This document shows, one piece after another, positions 18,131-27,838 of a stretch of DNA of 64,000 bases. Source of the DNA: Thermogutta terrifontis. Lineage in GTDB: Bacteria; Planctomycetota; Planctomycetia; Pirellulales; Thermoguttaceae. Below the pieces are notes generated by a model. That model was not told where the DNA came from, did not search any database, and worked only from the letters and a program-made list of their open reading frames with translations. How positions within the stretch are numbered: the stretch's first letter is position 1; each line of letters begins with the position of its first letter. The DNA lies in NCBI RefSeq assembly GCF_002277955.1, contig NZ_CP018477.1, positions 3,307,206 through 3,371,205 of the forward strand. The letters run 5' to 3'. Position numbers and translations under genes: made by a program.

Positions 18131-21100
18131 TCACGTGCTGGGGGACGCGGACGCCGGTCTGGAGAGACGATAGCGAGGATCGATGCGGTCAATCTCCTCC
18201 GTCATGACGTCGATCGTATAACGGATTTGTTCCTCCGTATGCCGTGATGTGAGGAAAAACCGTAACCGCGCGGCTGACTCCGGTACAGCGGGATAGACAA
18301 TCGGCTGGACGTTGATGCCGCGCCGGAAAAGGGCCTGCGAGAGCTGCATGGAATGGAGCGAGTGACCGAGGATGATCGGCACCACTGGAGAATCCCGGCT
18401 GGCGCCTGTATCGAAGCCTCGTTCCCGAGCAAGGCCGAGGAAAAGTGCCGCCCGCTCCCGGAGGCGACGAACACGCTCCGGCTCTTTTTGAAGCAAACGG
18501 AGCGAAGCGAGAGCCGCCGCGGCGTTGGGCGGGGACAACCCCACGCTGAACACGAATCCCGGCGCCGTGTATTTGAGATACTCCACGAGGGCCTTCTTAC
18601 CGGCGATGTAACCGCCGCAACTTCCAAACGATTTGCTGAGCGTCCCCATCCAGATGTCAACACCGTCGCGCGGAACGCCGAAGTACTCGCCGATACCGCG
18701 CCCGGTTTCTCCAATTGTCCCCATCGAATGGGCTTCATCCACCATAAGAAGCGCCTTATGCCGCTTTTTCACCTCGATGAAGTGCGGCAAATCCGGAATG
18801 TCGCCGTCCATGCTGTAGACACCCTCGATCACGATGAGCACCCGGCGGTATTCCCTCCGGAAGAGGCTTAACAGGCGGTCCGCCGTTCGCCAGTCATTGT
18901 GAGGGAAGGGTCGACGACGGGCACCGGAGAGAATGGCCCCCTGGAGAATGCTGTTATGAGATAGCTCATCGTGGAGAATAAGATCCCCCGGCTTGAACAG
19001 GTGGCCGATCACCGTTTCGTTGGTTGCATGACCGCCCACGAACACCACGGCGGCCTCTGTCCCCAGGAACCGGGCCAACTCTTCCTCCAACTCCCGATGA
19101 ATCACCTTTTCGCCGGACACAAGTCGGCTCGCGGAGACGCTTGTCCCGTAGCGCTCCACGGCCTCCTGGACAGCGCGAATGACCACCGGATCCCCCGACA
19201 TCCCGAGGTAGTTGTAGCTGGAAAAGTTGATCATCTCGCGGCCCCCAATGACCGTTCGGTCATTGGTGATGCCCTCGTGGACCGTAAAGAACGGATTTCC
19301 CAGACCACTTGCCTCCAGCACCCGCAACCGCTCTTGAAGGGCGACGTACTCAGGGAATTTCTCAATGTTGTAGAAGTCCTCGGGGATTTCCTGCCCGGCG
19401 GGAATGATGACGCGGCGTTCCTGCTCTACACCGCCAAGATATTTTTCCACCGCTTCCACAACCTGAGCGCAGGTTTCCAGCTCCGGCAGAATCTCGGCCG
19501 GGAAGCGGCCGCCGAAACGCTCTTCCAGCGAGGCGAGAATCTCCATACGTTCCAGAGAATCGAGCCCGATCTCGGTAATGGCCGTATCCAACGTCAGCCC
19601 TTCGGCACGATCTCGCGCCACCCGCCGTACTTCCGCCAGAACCGCCTCAATGATTTTTTCACGACTGGGGCGCGTCGATGGCGTTCCGCCCGATACCCCG
19701 CCCGATGGCGCACTCCGACTCCCATCGCCCGAGGAGGACGAACTGCTCCCGCCCCCTGCTGCCTGCCATGCCGGACCGAGATCGGCAGTTTGGGCCAGTC
19801 GCTGGACAAGATCGCCGTCCCCATTTCCACCGGAAAAGGCTGCTAAAGCAGGCTCCGGCTTCTCGACCGCTTGAACCGATTCCGAAGTCTTTGCAGCCGG
19901 GCTGAGCGCCGAGAGGGGCTCCTCCTCGACGGATGGCTCCCTGTGCCATGCCGCCACGACTTCCAGCGTTCCCTCCAGATAGGCCTGACGACAGGCGAAC
20001 CGTTGAATCTTGTTGCTGGATGTGCGCGGAATACTGCCGGGCTTGATGAGGACAATCGCATCCACCGCCAGTTCATGTTCCAGTGCCACGGCCCGGCGGA
20101 TTGCCTGAAAGATTGAATCAAACCCCTCTTTGACCCGGCGCTCCACTTCCTGCACGATGACCAACTGTTCTCGCCCGTCGCGCTCCACGGCGAAACACGC
20201 CCCAGCGTTCGGCCGAAGGCGATCGTCGGCCTCCTGGACTGTCCTCTCGATGTCCTGGGGATAGACGTTCACGCCATGGATGATGATCATGTCTTTGATC
20301 CGACCGGTTACAAAGAGTTCCCCCCGGTCTAAAAACCCCAGGTCGCCTGTCCGCATAAAGGGGCCTTCCCCATCGGCGAGATGCGCGCGGAACGTGTGTT
20401 GCGTGGCCTCCTCGTTCTCCCAGTAACCGACGGCCACGCTGGGGCCTTGGACCCAGATTTCGCCGATCTGACCTTCCGGAAGACGTTGGCAGGTCTCGGG
20501 ATCCGCGATCACGATTTTGCCATCCGGGAGTTGCTGACCACATCCCACAAGGGCCCGGGCGTGCGGCGCCTTGGGATGACACTCCACGGCCCGCCCCCGG
20601 GCGATTTGCTCGCCGTCAAATAGCCGGATGATCGGTGGCTCTTTGACAAATCCGCCGGATACCATCAGCGTGGATTCGGCCAAACCGTAGCAGGGATAGA
20701 AGGCCTCCCGTCGAAAACCGCAGGGAGCAAAGTACTCGGAAAAGCGTTCGATTGTGTCCGCGCGGACAGGTTCCGCACCGTTGAACGCCACCTCCCAGGA
20801 GCTGAGGTCCAGTGTGTCCCGCTGCTGCGGAGTGATCGCCCGAACGCACAGATCATAAGCAAAGTTCGGCCCGCCGCTTGTGGTTCCGCGGTACTTGGTG
20901 ATCGCTGCCAGCCACCGATAGGGCTTTTGAAGAAACGCCATCGGAGCCATCATGATATTGGGACGGCCGACAAACACGGGCTGAATGATGCCCCCAATCA
21001 GGCCCATGTCGTGGTAACTGGGCAACCAGTACACCCCCGTGCCACTCCGACGGTGCTCAAATGCCCAACAAATGAGCGCCGAGTTGTGAAGCAGGTTGGC

Positions 21101-21679
21101 ATGGGTCAGCATGACACCCTTGGGTGTCCCGGTGGAGCCCGAGGTGTACTGGAGGAAGGCAAGGGTCTGACTGTCGATCTCCGGCTCTTCCCAGCGATCT
21201 TCCATGTGGGGTTCGATTTCCGTGGTGGTCAGCCAAGAAAGTTCTTTCAGATGGGGCGTTTCATCGATCAGGGTGTCCACACGATCTCTCACCGCCCGCG
21301 TGGTGAGGGCAACCCGAGCTCGCGCATTGTCGGATATGGCCTGGATCCGCTCCATGGATCGGTTTCTTCGCGGTGGATAAACCGGCACCGCGACAACGCC
21401 GGCATACAGGCAGCCAAAAAATGCAGCGATGAAATCCAGCCCCGGCGGGTACAGCAAGAGTGCACGTTCGCCCACCAAATCGTGCGTTTGCAACCAGGCC
21501 GCGATGGCCCGCGCCTGCCGATCGAGTTCCCGATACGTGATCGGTTGCTCTTCCGTTTCGCCATCCACCAGATAAATGAAAGCGATGTCGTCAGGCTGAT
21601 ATGTGGCGCGATGCCGCAACAGCTCGACCAGAGTGGTCGGTCCAAAAAAACGACCGGGCAGTTTCTCCGACTTATTCAT
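18131..21679 (-). CDS. Tri-domain fatty acyl-AMP ligase - acyl carrier protein - alpha-oxoamine synthase
   Basis: 1182 residues from the ATG at 21679 (MNKSEKLPGRFFG). Residues 1 to about 600 are a fatty acyl-AMP ligase: TLVELLRHRATYQPDDIAF, the ATP loop YTSGSTGTPKGVMLTHAN (about 175), TGDLGFLDRGELFVTGRIKD. A low-complexity Gly/Ser linker leads to an acyl carrier protein with the phosphopantetheine Ser in GLDSLERMEIL (about 705). Residues about 790-1170 are a fold-type I PLP enzyme of the AONS/KBL/serine palmitoyltransferase group: SSYNYLGMSGDP, DELSHNSILQGA, VDEAHSMGTIG, and the PLP Lys in TLSKSFGSCGG (about 1013). The order implies a fatty acid is adenylated, loaded on the carrier, then condensed with an amino acid with loss of CO2 to give a long-chain alpha-aminoketone. 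That reaction is inferred, not shown. Confidence 0.93.
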   Translation of the reverse strand: MNKSEKLPGRFFGPTTLVELLRHRATYQPDDIAFIYLVDGETEEQPITYRELDRQARAIAAWLQTHDLVGERALLLYPPGLDFIAAFFGCLYAGVVAVPVYPPRRNRSMERIQAISDNARARVALTTRAVRDRVDTLIDETPHLKELSWLTTTEIEPHMEDRWEEPEIDSQTLAFLQYTSGSTGTPKGVMLTHANLLHNSALICWAFEHRRSGTGVYWLPSYHDMGLIGGIIQPVFVGRPNIMMAPMAFLQKPYRWLAAITKYRGTTSGGPNFAYDLCVRAITPQQRDTLDLSSWEVAFNGAEPVRADTIERFSEYFAPCGFRREAFYPCYGLAESTLMVSGGFVKEPPIIRLFDGEQIARGRAVECHPKAPHARALVGCGQQLPDGKIVIADPETCQRLPEGQIGEIWVQGPSVAVGYWENEEATQHTFRAHLADGEGPFMRTGDLGFLDRGELFVTGRIKDMIIIHGVNVYPQDIERTVQEADDRLRPNAGACFAVERDGREQLVIVQEVERRVKEGFDSIFQAIRRAVALEHELAVDAIVLIKPGSIPRTSSNKIQRFACRQAYLEGTLEVVAAWHREPSVEEEPLSALSPAAKTSESVQAVEKPEPALAAFSGGNGDGDLVQRLAQTADLGPAWQAAGGGSSSSSSGDGSRSAPSGGVSGGTPSTRPSREKIIEAVLAEVRRVARDRAEGLTLDTAITEIGLDSLERMEILASLEERFGGRFPAEILPELETCAQVVEAVEKYLGGVEQERRVIIPAGQEIPEDFYNIEKFPEYVALQERLRVLEASGLGNPFFTVHEGITNDRTVIGGREMINFSSYNYLGMSGDPVVIRAVQEAVERYGTSVSASRLVSGEKVIHRELEEELARFLGTEAAVVFVGGHATNETVIGHLFKPGDLILHDELSHNSILQGAILSGARRRPFPHNDWRTADRLLSLFRREYRRVLIVIEGVYSMDGDIPDLPHFIEVKKRHKALLMVDEAHSMGTIGETGRGIGEYFGVPRDGVDIWMGTLSKSFGSCGGYIAGKKALVEYLKYTAPGFVFSVGLSPPNAAAALASLRLLQKEPERVRRLRERAALFLGLARERGFDTGASRDSPVVPIILGHSLHSMQLSQALFRRGINVQPIVYPAVPESAARLRFFLTSRHTEEQIRYTIDVMTEEIDRIDPRYRLSRPASASPST

Positions 21680-22155
21680 GGCAGGATACAAATATCCGTT
21701 TTTGAAGAGGCCGATTCCACGGCAGCGGCCCTCGACCAAAATCAGTGCCGGACGGCAGGAGACGAATCCGTCAATTCGTCAAGCCACTGCGATCAATCTT
21801 GCGGCCTCCAGAATCGTTGTTTTCAAAAAAGCACTTCCGCCGGAAGCCTCACACCCCAACCTTGCTGAGGTTTCTTCATGTTGCACGAAGGGCGCTTTCG
21901 AGACTCGGGCCCCTGGGAACGATGGAGTCATGGAGTCCTTCACCTATTTCGACCCATCTTAGCCTATGTTACGCTTTTTCTCTGGAATCCGCAAAGGCGG
22001 TCGCATTGCCACCTTCAGTGGGGTGATAATCCCCGCGATAGGACAGTTCCCGTTGAATCTGAGCCAGCGGCGGCCTCAAACCGGTTCTTGCACGGCCACG
22101 CGAAAAGAGCGACCATTGAATGCAGGGCGGTACTTATGTTCTGGAGAATGGTTCG
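21680..22155. other. Divergent intergenic region, no clear feature
   Basis: About 475 bases between the divergent FAAL-ACP-oxoamine synthase gene and the zinc-ribbon gene. I saw only a minor dyad CTTCCGCCGGAAG near 21834 and no convincing promoter. Short frames here look like chance. Confidence 0.35.
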
Positions 22156-22827
22156 ATGCTCGTGGTCACGTGTCCTTCCTGCCAAGCGCGTCTGAAGGTC
22201 AGTTCCCAGTTCACAGGTCGGGCGGGAAAATGCCCCCGCTGTGGGGAAATCGTCCCCATTCGCCAGAGCGAACAAACACCACCCAGCACGGCTCCGACCG
22301 GTGCTGCCGGGAGTTCCCCGCCACCGGCAGAAGATGAAGACTTGCCGCATATCGAGCATCCCGATCGTTTGGTCCGTCACTTCCACTATCTTGTGTGTGA
22401 CCGACAGGGCCTGGTCGCCACGTGGGAATCCAACGGTCAGGGGTGGATGATTCGGTCGGGGACGACGTTCGTGCGGGCTGTCCGCAATGCAGACAAGTTA
22501 CCGGCCCAGGGTGATTTCAAACTTGTCGAACTCCAGATCGTACCGCATCCGGACGGTTCGCACCGGCTGGAAGGCCTGCACGTCTATCAACTGGCGTCCC
22601 GCTACGCGCTAACAAGGATCGAACGCGGGGAAGACGCCATCCTTGGCGCCATCCGCGGACCGGGTTCCCTCAACCGCGATCAGAAAGCGGCCGTGTTTCG
22701 GTATATCCGGGAAAAATTCATGCGCCCCATGTGGGAAGACAACCAGGCGCTGATCGATTACCTGACCAACCAGGATTATCACTCCCCGGGCATTTCCCCA
22801 CCCACCCATCCAGCCAGCCCGGCGTGA
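22156..22827 (+). CDS. Zinc-ribbon hypothetical protein
   Basis: 223 residues from the ATG at 22156, chosen because it begins straight into a zinc ribbon: MLVVTCPSCQARLKV followed by GKCPRCGEIVPI, two CxxC knuckles about 17 residues apart. The same ribbon is a frequent N-terminal tag in planctomycete proteins. A Pro/Ser/Thr-rich linker follows, then a compact domain of about 150 residues (LVRHFHYLVCDRQGLVATWE, GWMIRSGTTFVRAV, LNRDQKAAVFRYIREKFM) that I do not recognise. No signal peptide or membrane helix. It is convergent with glgB, whose stop lies 30 bases after this one, so the 3' ends are close. Function unknown. Confidence 0.72.
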   Translation: MLVVTCPSCQARLKVSSQFTGRAGKCPRCGEIVPIRQSEQTPPSTAPTGAAGSSPPPAEDEDLPHIEHPDRLVRHFHYLVCDRQGLVATWESNGQGWMIRSGTTFVRAVRNADKLPAQGDFKLVELQIVPHPDGSHRLEGLHVYQLASRYALTRIERGEDAILGAIRGPGSLNRDQKAAVFRYIREKFMRPMWEDNQALIDYLTNQDYHSPGISPPTHPASPA

Positions 22828-22857
22828 AATCCAAGGAGAGATCCCGCCTGGGAGCGA

Positions 22858-25107
22858 TCACCGCTCTGGTGACTTTTCCGCCAGCGTGTTGGACGGCCGA
22901 TCTCTTCGCGGTTTGAAGATGACGCCTGCCAGCGGCGGGAGCACAATTTTCATCGAAGCCGGAAACCCGTGCCACGGGATCGGTTCGGAGACCGCGCGGC
23001 CACAATTGCCAATGTTGCCGCCCCCGTATATTTCGGCATCACTGTTGAAAATCTCTTCAAACTCGCACACCTCAGGAACGCCAATACGATGCTCCCACCG
23101 GGGCACGGGTGTGAAGTTGAGCGCGATCACCAGGTAGTTGTTGGGGTCTTTGCCCCGCCGAATGTAGCTGAGTGTGCTTTCCTCCCAATTGTGGCAGTCG
23201 ATCCACTGGAAGCCTTCCCAGCGGAAATCGACCTCGTGAAGGGCCTTTTCCCTTCGCAGAAGTTTATTCAGATCCGCCACACACCGCTGGAGTCCGCGAT
23301 GCGTCGGCCAGTCGAGAAGCTCCCACTGCAACTGGGCGTCATAATTCCATTCGTGCCATTGCCCAAACTCGCTGCCCATGAAGAGCAATTTTTTGCCGGG
23401 GTGTGTCCACATGTAGGTGTACAGCAGTCGAAGATTCGCAAACTTCTGCCACCAATCGCCCGGCATTTGGGAAATGAGCGAGCCCTTTCCGTGAACGACC
23501 TCGTCGTGCGACAGCGGAAGGACGAAATTTTCGTGGAAGGCATAGATTAGGCTGAAGGTGAGCTCATTGTGGTGATACTTCCGGTAAATGGGGTCCTTGT
23601 GCATGTAGCGGCGGGTGTCGTTCATCCAACCCATGTTCCACTTCATGCTGAAGCCGAGACCGCCCTGGTACGTGGGATGCGAAACCCCTGGCCAGGCCGT
23701 CGATTCCTCGGCAATTGTCAGAACCCCCGGAAATTGCAGGTGCACCTGTTCATTGAGCAGTTTGAGGAAAGCGATGGCCTGGAGATTCTCCCGGCCGCCA
23801 AATTCATTGGGAAGCCACTCGCCCGGCCCCTTGCTGTAATCCAGGTACAGCATGGAGGCCACGGCATCCACGCGGATGCCATCCACGTGATATTTGTCGA
23901 ACCAGAAGAGCGCATTAGCAATCAGGTAGTTACGGACCTCGTACCGGCCGTAATTGAAAATATGCGTTCCCCAGTCGCGATGCTCACCCAGGCGGGGATC
24001 TTCATGCTCATAGAGGGCGGTCCCATCGAACCGGCGGAGCCCATGGCCGTCTTTCGGAAAGTGGCCGGGCACCCAGTCGATAATGACACCGATGCCGTTC
24101 TGATGGCAGTAGTCGACAAAGTATTGAAAATCCTCGGGCGTCCCGTACCGAGAAGTGACCGCGTAGTAACCCACCACCTGGTATCCCCAACTTGCTGTGA
24201 GAGGGTGCTCAGCGATGGGCAAAAGCTCGATGTGGGTGTAGCCCATCTTTTTAACGTAGTCCACAAGCTCGTGGGCAAGCTCGCGATAATTCATCCAGCC
24301 AGTGGGGTTGTCCTTTGGCCGCCGCCAGCTTCCCAGGTGGACTTCGTAGATGGAAATGGGTTCTTCCAGCCAGTTCCGCTTCTTCCGCTGTTCCATCCAT
24401 TCCTGGTCGTGCCACTGGTAACGATTGATGTTGAAAACGCGGGAGGCACTCCGCGGCGGCACCTCGGCCCAGAACCCGAACGGATCGGCCTTCTCAAAAA
24501 CCTGGTCATGATAGCGGATCTGAAACTTGTACAGGTCGCCCTCTTTCAGACCGGGGATGAAGATTTCCCAAAATCCATTGGGGATGTGTTTCCGCATGGG
24601 ATGGCAGCGGCCATCCCAGCGGTTGAAGTCTCCGATAACACTGACGCTTGTGGCGTTAGGTGCCCAAACGGCAAAGTTCACGCCCTCAACTCCGTTAACC
24701 GTACGGAGCTGCGCGCCCAGTTTGTTGTAGCATCGCCAGTGGCGTCCCTCGCCGAGTAAATAGAGGTCGTAATCCGTCAAAAGCGGAGGAAAAGTGTACG
24801 GGTCGTGCATGATCACCTGTTTGCCATCTTCCTCGGCCACCCGAAGCAAATACTGAGGTTGCTGGCCATTTAGTGGGCAGAGGGCCTCGTACAGGCCGGC
24901 AGGGTGAATCCGGCGCATCGGCCGGGGCACGCCCTCGTGCGCCAGATCGATGACCCAGGCCTGCTTGGAATGGGGGAGGAACGCGCGAATAGACAGGAGC
25001 TTTCGCCCGTCTTCCTCCACCACGTGGGGTCCCAGCACTTCGAATGGATTCTCGTGTTTTCCCTCCAGAAGCCGACCTAAATGCTCCAAAGGAATATGCG
25101 TCCGCAC
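22858..25107 (-). CDS. glgB: 1,4-alpha-glucan branching enzyme
   Basis: Adds alpha-1,6 branches during glycogen synthesis. Domains: N-terminal CBM48-type beta domain ([11 protein letters not shown], later [20 protein letters not shown]), GH13 barrel, C-terminal beta domain. Catalytic residues: Asp nucleophile in [10 protein letters not shown] (about 407), Glu acid in [11 protein letters not shown] (about 462), Asp in [11 protein letters not shown] (about 532). The start is set at the GTG at 25107 because a perfect AAGGAGGT sits five bases upstream and the protein then begins [20 protein letters not shown], matching the usual GlgB N terminus; ATGs at 25137, 25128 and 25191 would add a poor extension. 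Length is 749 residues. No glgA, glgC or glgP is adjacent. Confidence 0.95.
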   Translation of the reverse strand: MRTHIPLEHLGRLLEGKHENPFEVLGPHVVEEDGRKLLSIRAFLPHSKQAWVIDLAHEGVPRPMRRIHPAGLYEALCPLNGQQPQYLLRVAEEDGKQVIMHDPYTFPPLLTDYDLYLLGEGRHWRCYNKLGAQLRTVNGVEGVNFAVWAPNATSVSVIGDFNRWDGRCHPMRKHIPNGFWEIFIPGLKEGDLYKFQIRYHDQVFEKADPFGFWAEVPPRSASRVFNINRYQWHDQEWMEQRKKRNWLEEPISIYEVHLGSWRRPKDNPTGWMNYRELAHELVDYVKKMGYTHIELLPIAEHPLTASWGYQVVGYYAVTSRYGTPEDFQYFVDYCHQNGIGVIIDWVPGHFPKDGHGLRRFDGTALYEHEDPRLGEHRDWGTHIFNYGRYEVRNYLIANALFWFDKYHVDGIRVDAVASMLYLDYSKGPGEWLPNEFGGRENLQAIAFLKLLNEQVHLQFPGVLTIAEESTAWPGVSHPTYQGGLGFSMKWNMGWMNDTRRYMHKDPIYRKYHHNELTFSLIYAFHENFVLPLSHDEVVHGKGSLISQMPGDWWQKFANLRLLYTYMWTHPGKKLLFMGSEFGQWHEWNYDAQLQWELLDWPTHRGLQRCVADLNKLLRREKALHEVDFRWEGFQWIDCHNWEESTLSYIRRGKDPNNYLVIALNFTPVPRWEHRIGVPEVCEFEEIFNSDAEIYGGGNIGNCGRAVSEPIPWHGFPASMKIVLPPLAGVIFKPRRDRPSNTLAEKSPER

Positions 25108-25458
25108 GGTCACCTCCTTGTCTCCCATGTCACCCATGACGCAGCTTATTTTACCCAAGTTTTTCGAATTTCTCACGCAATACGGTTTCAAAGAACCGGC
25201 TTTGTAATGGCATCGTCAGAAAAGCACGCCATTCATCCAGATTCTCTATATTGCCAACATTGTCACTAAAACCCAAACAATACACATGGGCACACTTTTC
25301 AGATCGATTTGACAGCCCCGGCTTGGCAAAGGCGTGAAAATTATTGAGGCGGGATTCGCCCCTTTTGCTGACCTTCTCAAAAAAATTTTACGGCCCAATT
25401 TTCTCCGGAAAGCCGCCCGACTCAAAAAATCGCGGCCACCCACCGAACACCGACGAGA
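25108..25458. other. Intergenic region upstream of glgB, nothing firm
   Basis: About 350 bases between the RNase H-like stop and the glgB start. Apart from the glgB ribosome binding site I saw no gene, strong hairpin or repeat. The run TCAAAAAAATTTTACGG near 25378 is AT-rich but gives no clear promoter. Confidence 0.35.
25112..25119 (-). promoter_or_regulatory. Strong Shine-Dalgarno site that fixes the glgB start
   Basis: On the minus strand AAGGAGGT is followed by GACC and then GTG at 25107. The GGAGG-to-start spacing is five bases. It lies inside any longer reading frame from the upstream ATGs, so it argues for initiation at the GTG. Confidence 0.7.
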
Positions 25459-26106
25459 TTACCAACTCGCTTTCAGCGAGCTCGCCATACGGGCTCGCCA
25501 ACTTGAGGGCCGGATCCATCCCACAAGCCACCTCAGTCTTTGACCAATCAGCGACGACTTCATCACAGGATGATGCTCTCCGGGACCTTCCCTTCGAGCA
25601 GACCTCGCGGCAGAGACAGTCACCCCGTCGGAGACGCAATCTCCCTCTCGCCAGTGGGGAGGATCAATACGCCACACTCGGCATTCGATTTCGTGGAACC
25701 TGGTGGCCCGGGCTATCCGCTGCCACAAATCCCGGTTTCGTACCGGAACCCGCTGGTCGTAGTAATCCCAGTGCCAACCTGACTGAGGCCACTCATGCAG
25801 TCCAAACAGGAGGCCCTCGCGAACTGCCGGACTGTGCGTCCAGATAATCACCTTAGCCGACTGGTTGAGGGATTCGAGAGCCCGGGCAATCGTGAGAAGC
25901 TCGAGTCGCTCGCCACAAACGCCGGGCTCCTCGTCCTCGGCTATAAACTCGTCGTGGCCCTCTTCCGAACGAAGGATGAACCGCCAACGGAAAGGATTCC
26001 CGTTGATGCCGGTTTGATACAGCAACGTAAAAGTGAGTCGCGGGACGGAAAGATCATCATCCCTGCCGGCCGCGACATCCTGCGCGCGATCCACGTGCAA
26101 AGCCAT
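25459..26106 (-). CDS. RNase H-like fold protein lacking the canonical catalytic Asp
   Basis: 215 residues from the ATG at 26106 (MALHVDRAQDV); the longer frame upstream looks non-coding. The middle matches RNase HI order: GERLELLTIARALESL (Glu 69, equivalent to E. coli Glu48 by motif), the strand AKVIIWTHSPAVREGLL where RNase H has TDS (Asp70 is His91 here), then HEWPQSGWHWDYYDQRVPVR and RDLWQRIARATRF like the PVKNxDLW segment. The N-terminal DG strand and the final catalytic Asp are not evident. A non-nucleolytic RNase H-fold protein is the best reading. It lies 168 bases downstream of the aldo/keto reductase on the same strand. No GlgB relation is implied. Confidence 0.6.
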   Translation of the reverse strand: MALHVDRAQDVAAGRDDDLSVPRLTFTLLYQTGINGNPFRWRFILRSEEGHDEFIAEDEEPGVCGERLELLTIARALESLNQSAKVIIWTHSPAVREGLLFGLHEWPQSGWHWDYYDQRVPVRNRDLWQRIARATRFHEIECRVWRIDPPHWREGDCVSDGVTVSAARSARREGPGEHHPVMKSSLIGQRLRWLVGWIRPSSWRARMASSLKASW

Positions 26107-26273
26107 TGATGACACTCCGCCGATGTCCTGCTCAGGCAAACAGACCTGCAAAGTCTTCCTGACCGATCTTATTACCGGATATCGGCAAAAGCTATCTATC
26201 CTTTGCAGATTAACAGAAAAATTTTGCGGGACATCTGCGGAATGGAGACCGTGCCAATCGGTTGTGCGGCGCG

Positions 26274-27269
26274 TTACGCGCGTTTGGCCAGATTGTGCCA
26301 CCAATCGCAGCCGTAGTTGCCCACCTTGTACTGCTCGATTTGACCGCTGGCCGCGGGCCCTGCCGCTTTCGCCAGGAGTTCCTGGACTTCCTCATCAGAA
26401 AGCGGGCGGAAATTCCTGGCCATCTCGATGTCTTGCCGCAGGTTCTCCCCCGATTGAATGCCACAAATGAGGCTGGAAATGGGCAGCGAAAGGGCAAACC
26501 GTCGGAGCAGGGGCGCTGGTATGCCCAGCTCCCGCGGCAATCGGCCGCCCTGCGAAGCAAGGGCCTTCATGCCGATGGCGCCAATCTTACGTTCCACACA
26601 CACCGGCAATACTTGCTTTTGGAAACTTTCGTAATGCGCATCCAGGATGTTGATGGGCATTTGAACAGTGTCCCATTCGAAAGGTTTGGCGAGCATCGCC
26701 AGATGAAACCGCGGATTTTTGTGGCCGGTAAAACCGATATAACGAACCTTCCCCGCCTTGCGGGCCTCGAGGGCGCACTTGAGGGCCCCATTTTCGGCGA
26801 AGATGAGATCCGGATCGTCGTTCCATTGAATGCCGTGAAACTGCCACAAATCGATCCGATCCGTGCGAAGACGGCGGAGGCTGTCCTCGAGATTTTGCCG
26901 GGCGGTTTTGTAATCCCGTCCACACACTTTGGTCATGAGGAAAACCTTGTCGCGATATCCATTCTGCGCAAGGGCCTTTCCCATGCGTTCCTCGCTTCCA
27001 CCGTTGTGATAGTCCCAGCAGTTATCGAAGAATGTCAGGCCATTGTCGATGGCTTCATGCATGATCGCGATGGCTTCCTTTTCATCACGAATGGCTCCGA
27101 TGTCCCAGCCACCCAGCCCGATGATGCTCACACGTTCGCCGGTCTTGCCCAACGGACGCGTGGGTAGCCCGGCGGGACTGGACTCCTGAGCCAGTAGCAT
27201 GCTGCGGCCAAGTGCCAAACCGGCAATAACTGTTTGCAGGAACTCGCGGCGTGTGGATTCGACGTTCAT
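26274..27269 (-). CDS. Tat-exported aldo/keto reductase
   Basis: 331 residues from the ATG at 27269. The N terminus (STRREFLQTVIAGLALG) is a twin-arginine signal, so the folded enzyme is probably exported. The mature part is an AKR barrel: TRPLGKTGERVSIIGLGGWD, FFDNCWDYHNGGSEERMG (catalytic Asp and Tyr), VFLMTKVCGRD (Lys), IDLWQFHGI (His), then KVRYIGFTGHKNPR. All four tetrad residues are present. Tat-exported AKRs with this RREF leader are common in planctomycetes and are usually annotated only as oxidoreductases. Substrate and cofactor source in the periplasm are unknown. Upstream is repeat cluster 2. Confidence 0.88.
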   Translation of the reverse strand: MNVESTRREFLQTVIAGLALGRSMLLAQESSPAGLPTRPLGKTGERVSIIGLGGWDIGAIRDEKEAIAIMHEAIDNGLTFFDNCWDYHNGGSEERMGKALAQNGYRDKVFLMTKVCGRDYKTARQNLEDSLRRLRTDRIDLWQFHGIQWNDDPDLIFAENGALKCALEARKAGKVRYIGFTGHKNPRFHLAMLAKPFEWDTVQMPINILDAHYESFQKQVLPVCVERKIGAIGMKALASQGGRLPRELGIPAPLLRRFALSLPISSLICGIQSGENLRQDIEMARNFRPLSDEEVQELLAKAAGPAASGQIEQYKVGNYGCDWWHNLAKRA

Positions 27270-27380
27270 TGCGGCATCTCCTCGCAAGGGGGTAACGGGA
27301 CGATACTCACACCAACAGGAGGCGCACAATTTTAGCGCCGCGAAATTGTTGGAAAAGCCCGGCAAGATCTGACTCGTCCC

Positions 27381-27581
27381 CAGTTTTGGTATGGAGCTGT
27401 GAGAGGCCAAAGGCTGAATGTGTCGGTCGTGGGGGCTGTTCATGAATTCCCCCTACTGGAATTCAGTCCATTTGGCGGCGCGGGATGCTTTGTGGATCTT
27501 TTCGGAGGGACACGCTTGTCGTGCCCGGTGATAGAGGAATGGATGATCGAACGTCGAACCGCGGACCTGACAACCAGGTCC
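27381..27581. repeat. Intergenic palindrome cluster 2
   Basis: Fills much of the gap at 27270-27838. It includes a degenerate GGGGGCTGTTCATGAATTCC-type palindrome (27431-27453), GGACACG-CTTGT-CGTGCCC with one mismatch (27508-27526), and a perfect GGACCTG-ACAAC-CAGGTCC (27563-27581) followed by CTCCGGG. The stretch TATGG.GC.GTGAGA.GCCAAAGG just before the first palindrome is also found before the 42.7 kb copy, so the repeat unit is longer than the palindrome itself. No gene is credible in the gap. Confidence 0.82.
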
Positions 27582-27838
27582 CTCCGGGAGAGATCCCTCC
27601 GGGCTGAATCTCACCCGTCTAACCAGCTTGCCGAAGCTCACACGCCTTTGCCGGACCGAAGACAAAGCGAGAATGGATCAGCGGCAAACCGGGTGCGAGC
27701 TCCGCAAAGATGCCCTCAAGGCGAATTGCACGCTGGGACGAAAAAACTAGGGCGCGCCACTGGTAATCCATTATTGCTATTCTGTTTTTGCGAATTGTGG
27801 TTGGTTGAGACATCCAACAGCAGATATTCTGGGGTGTC

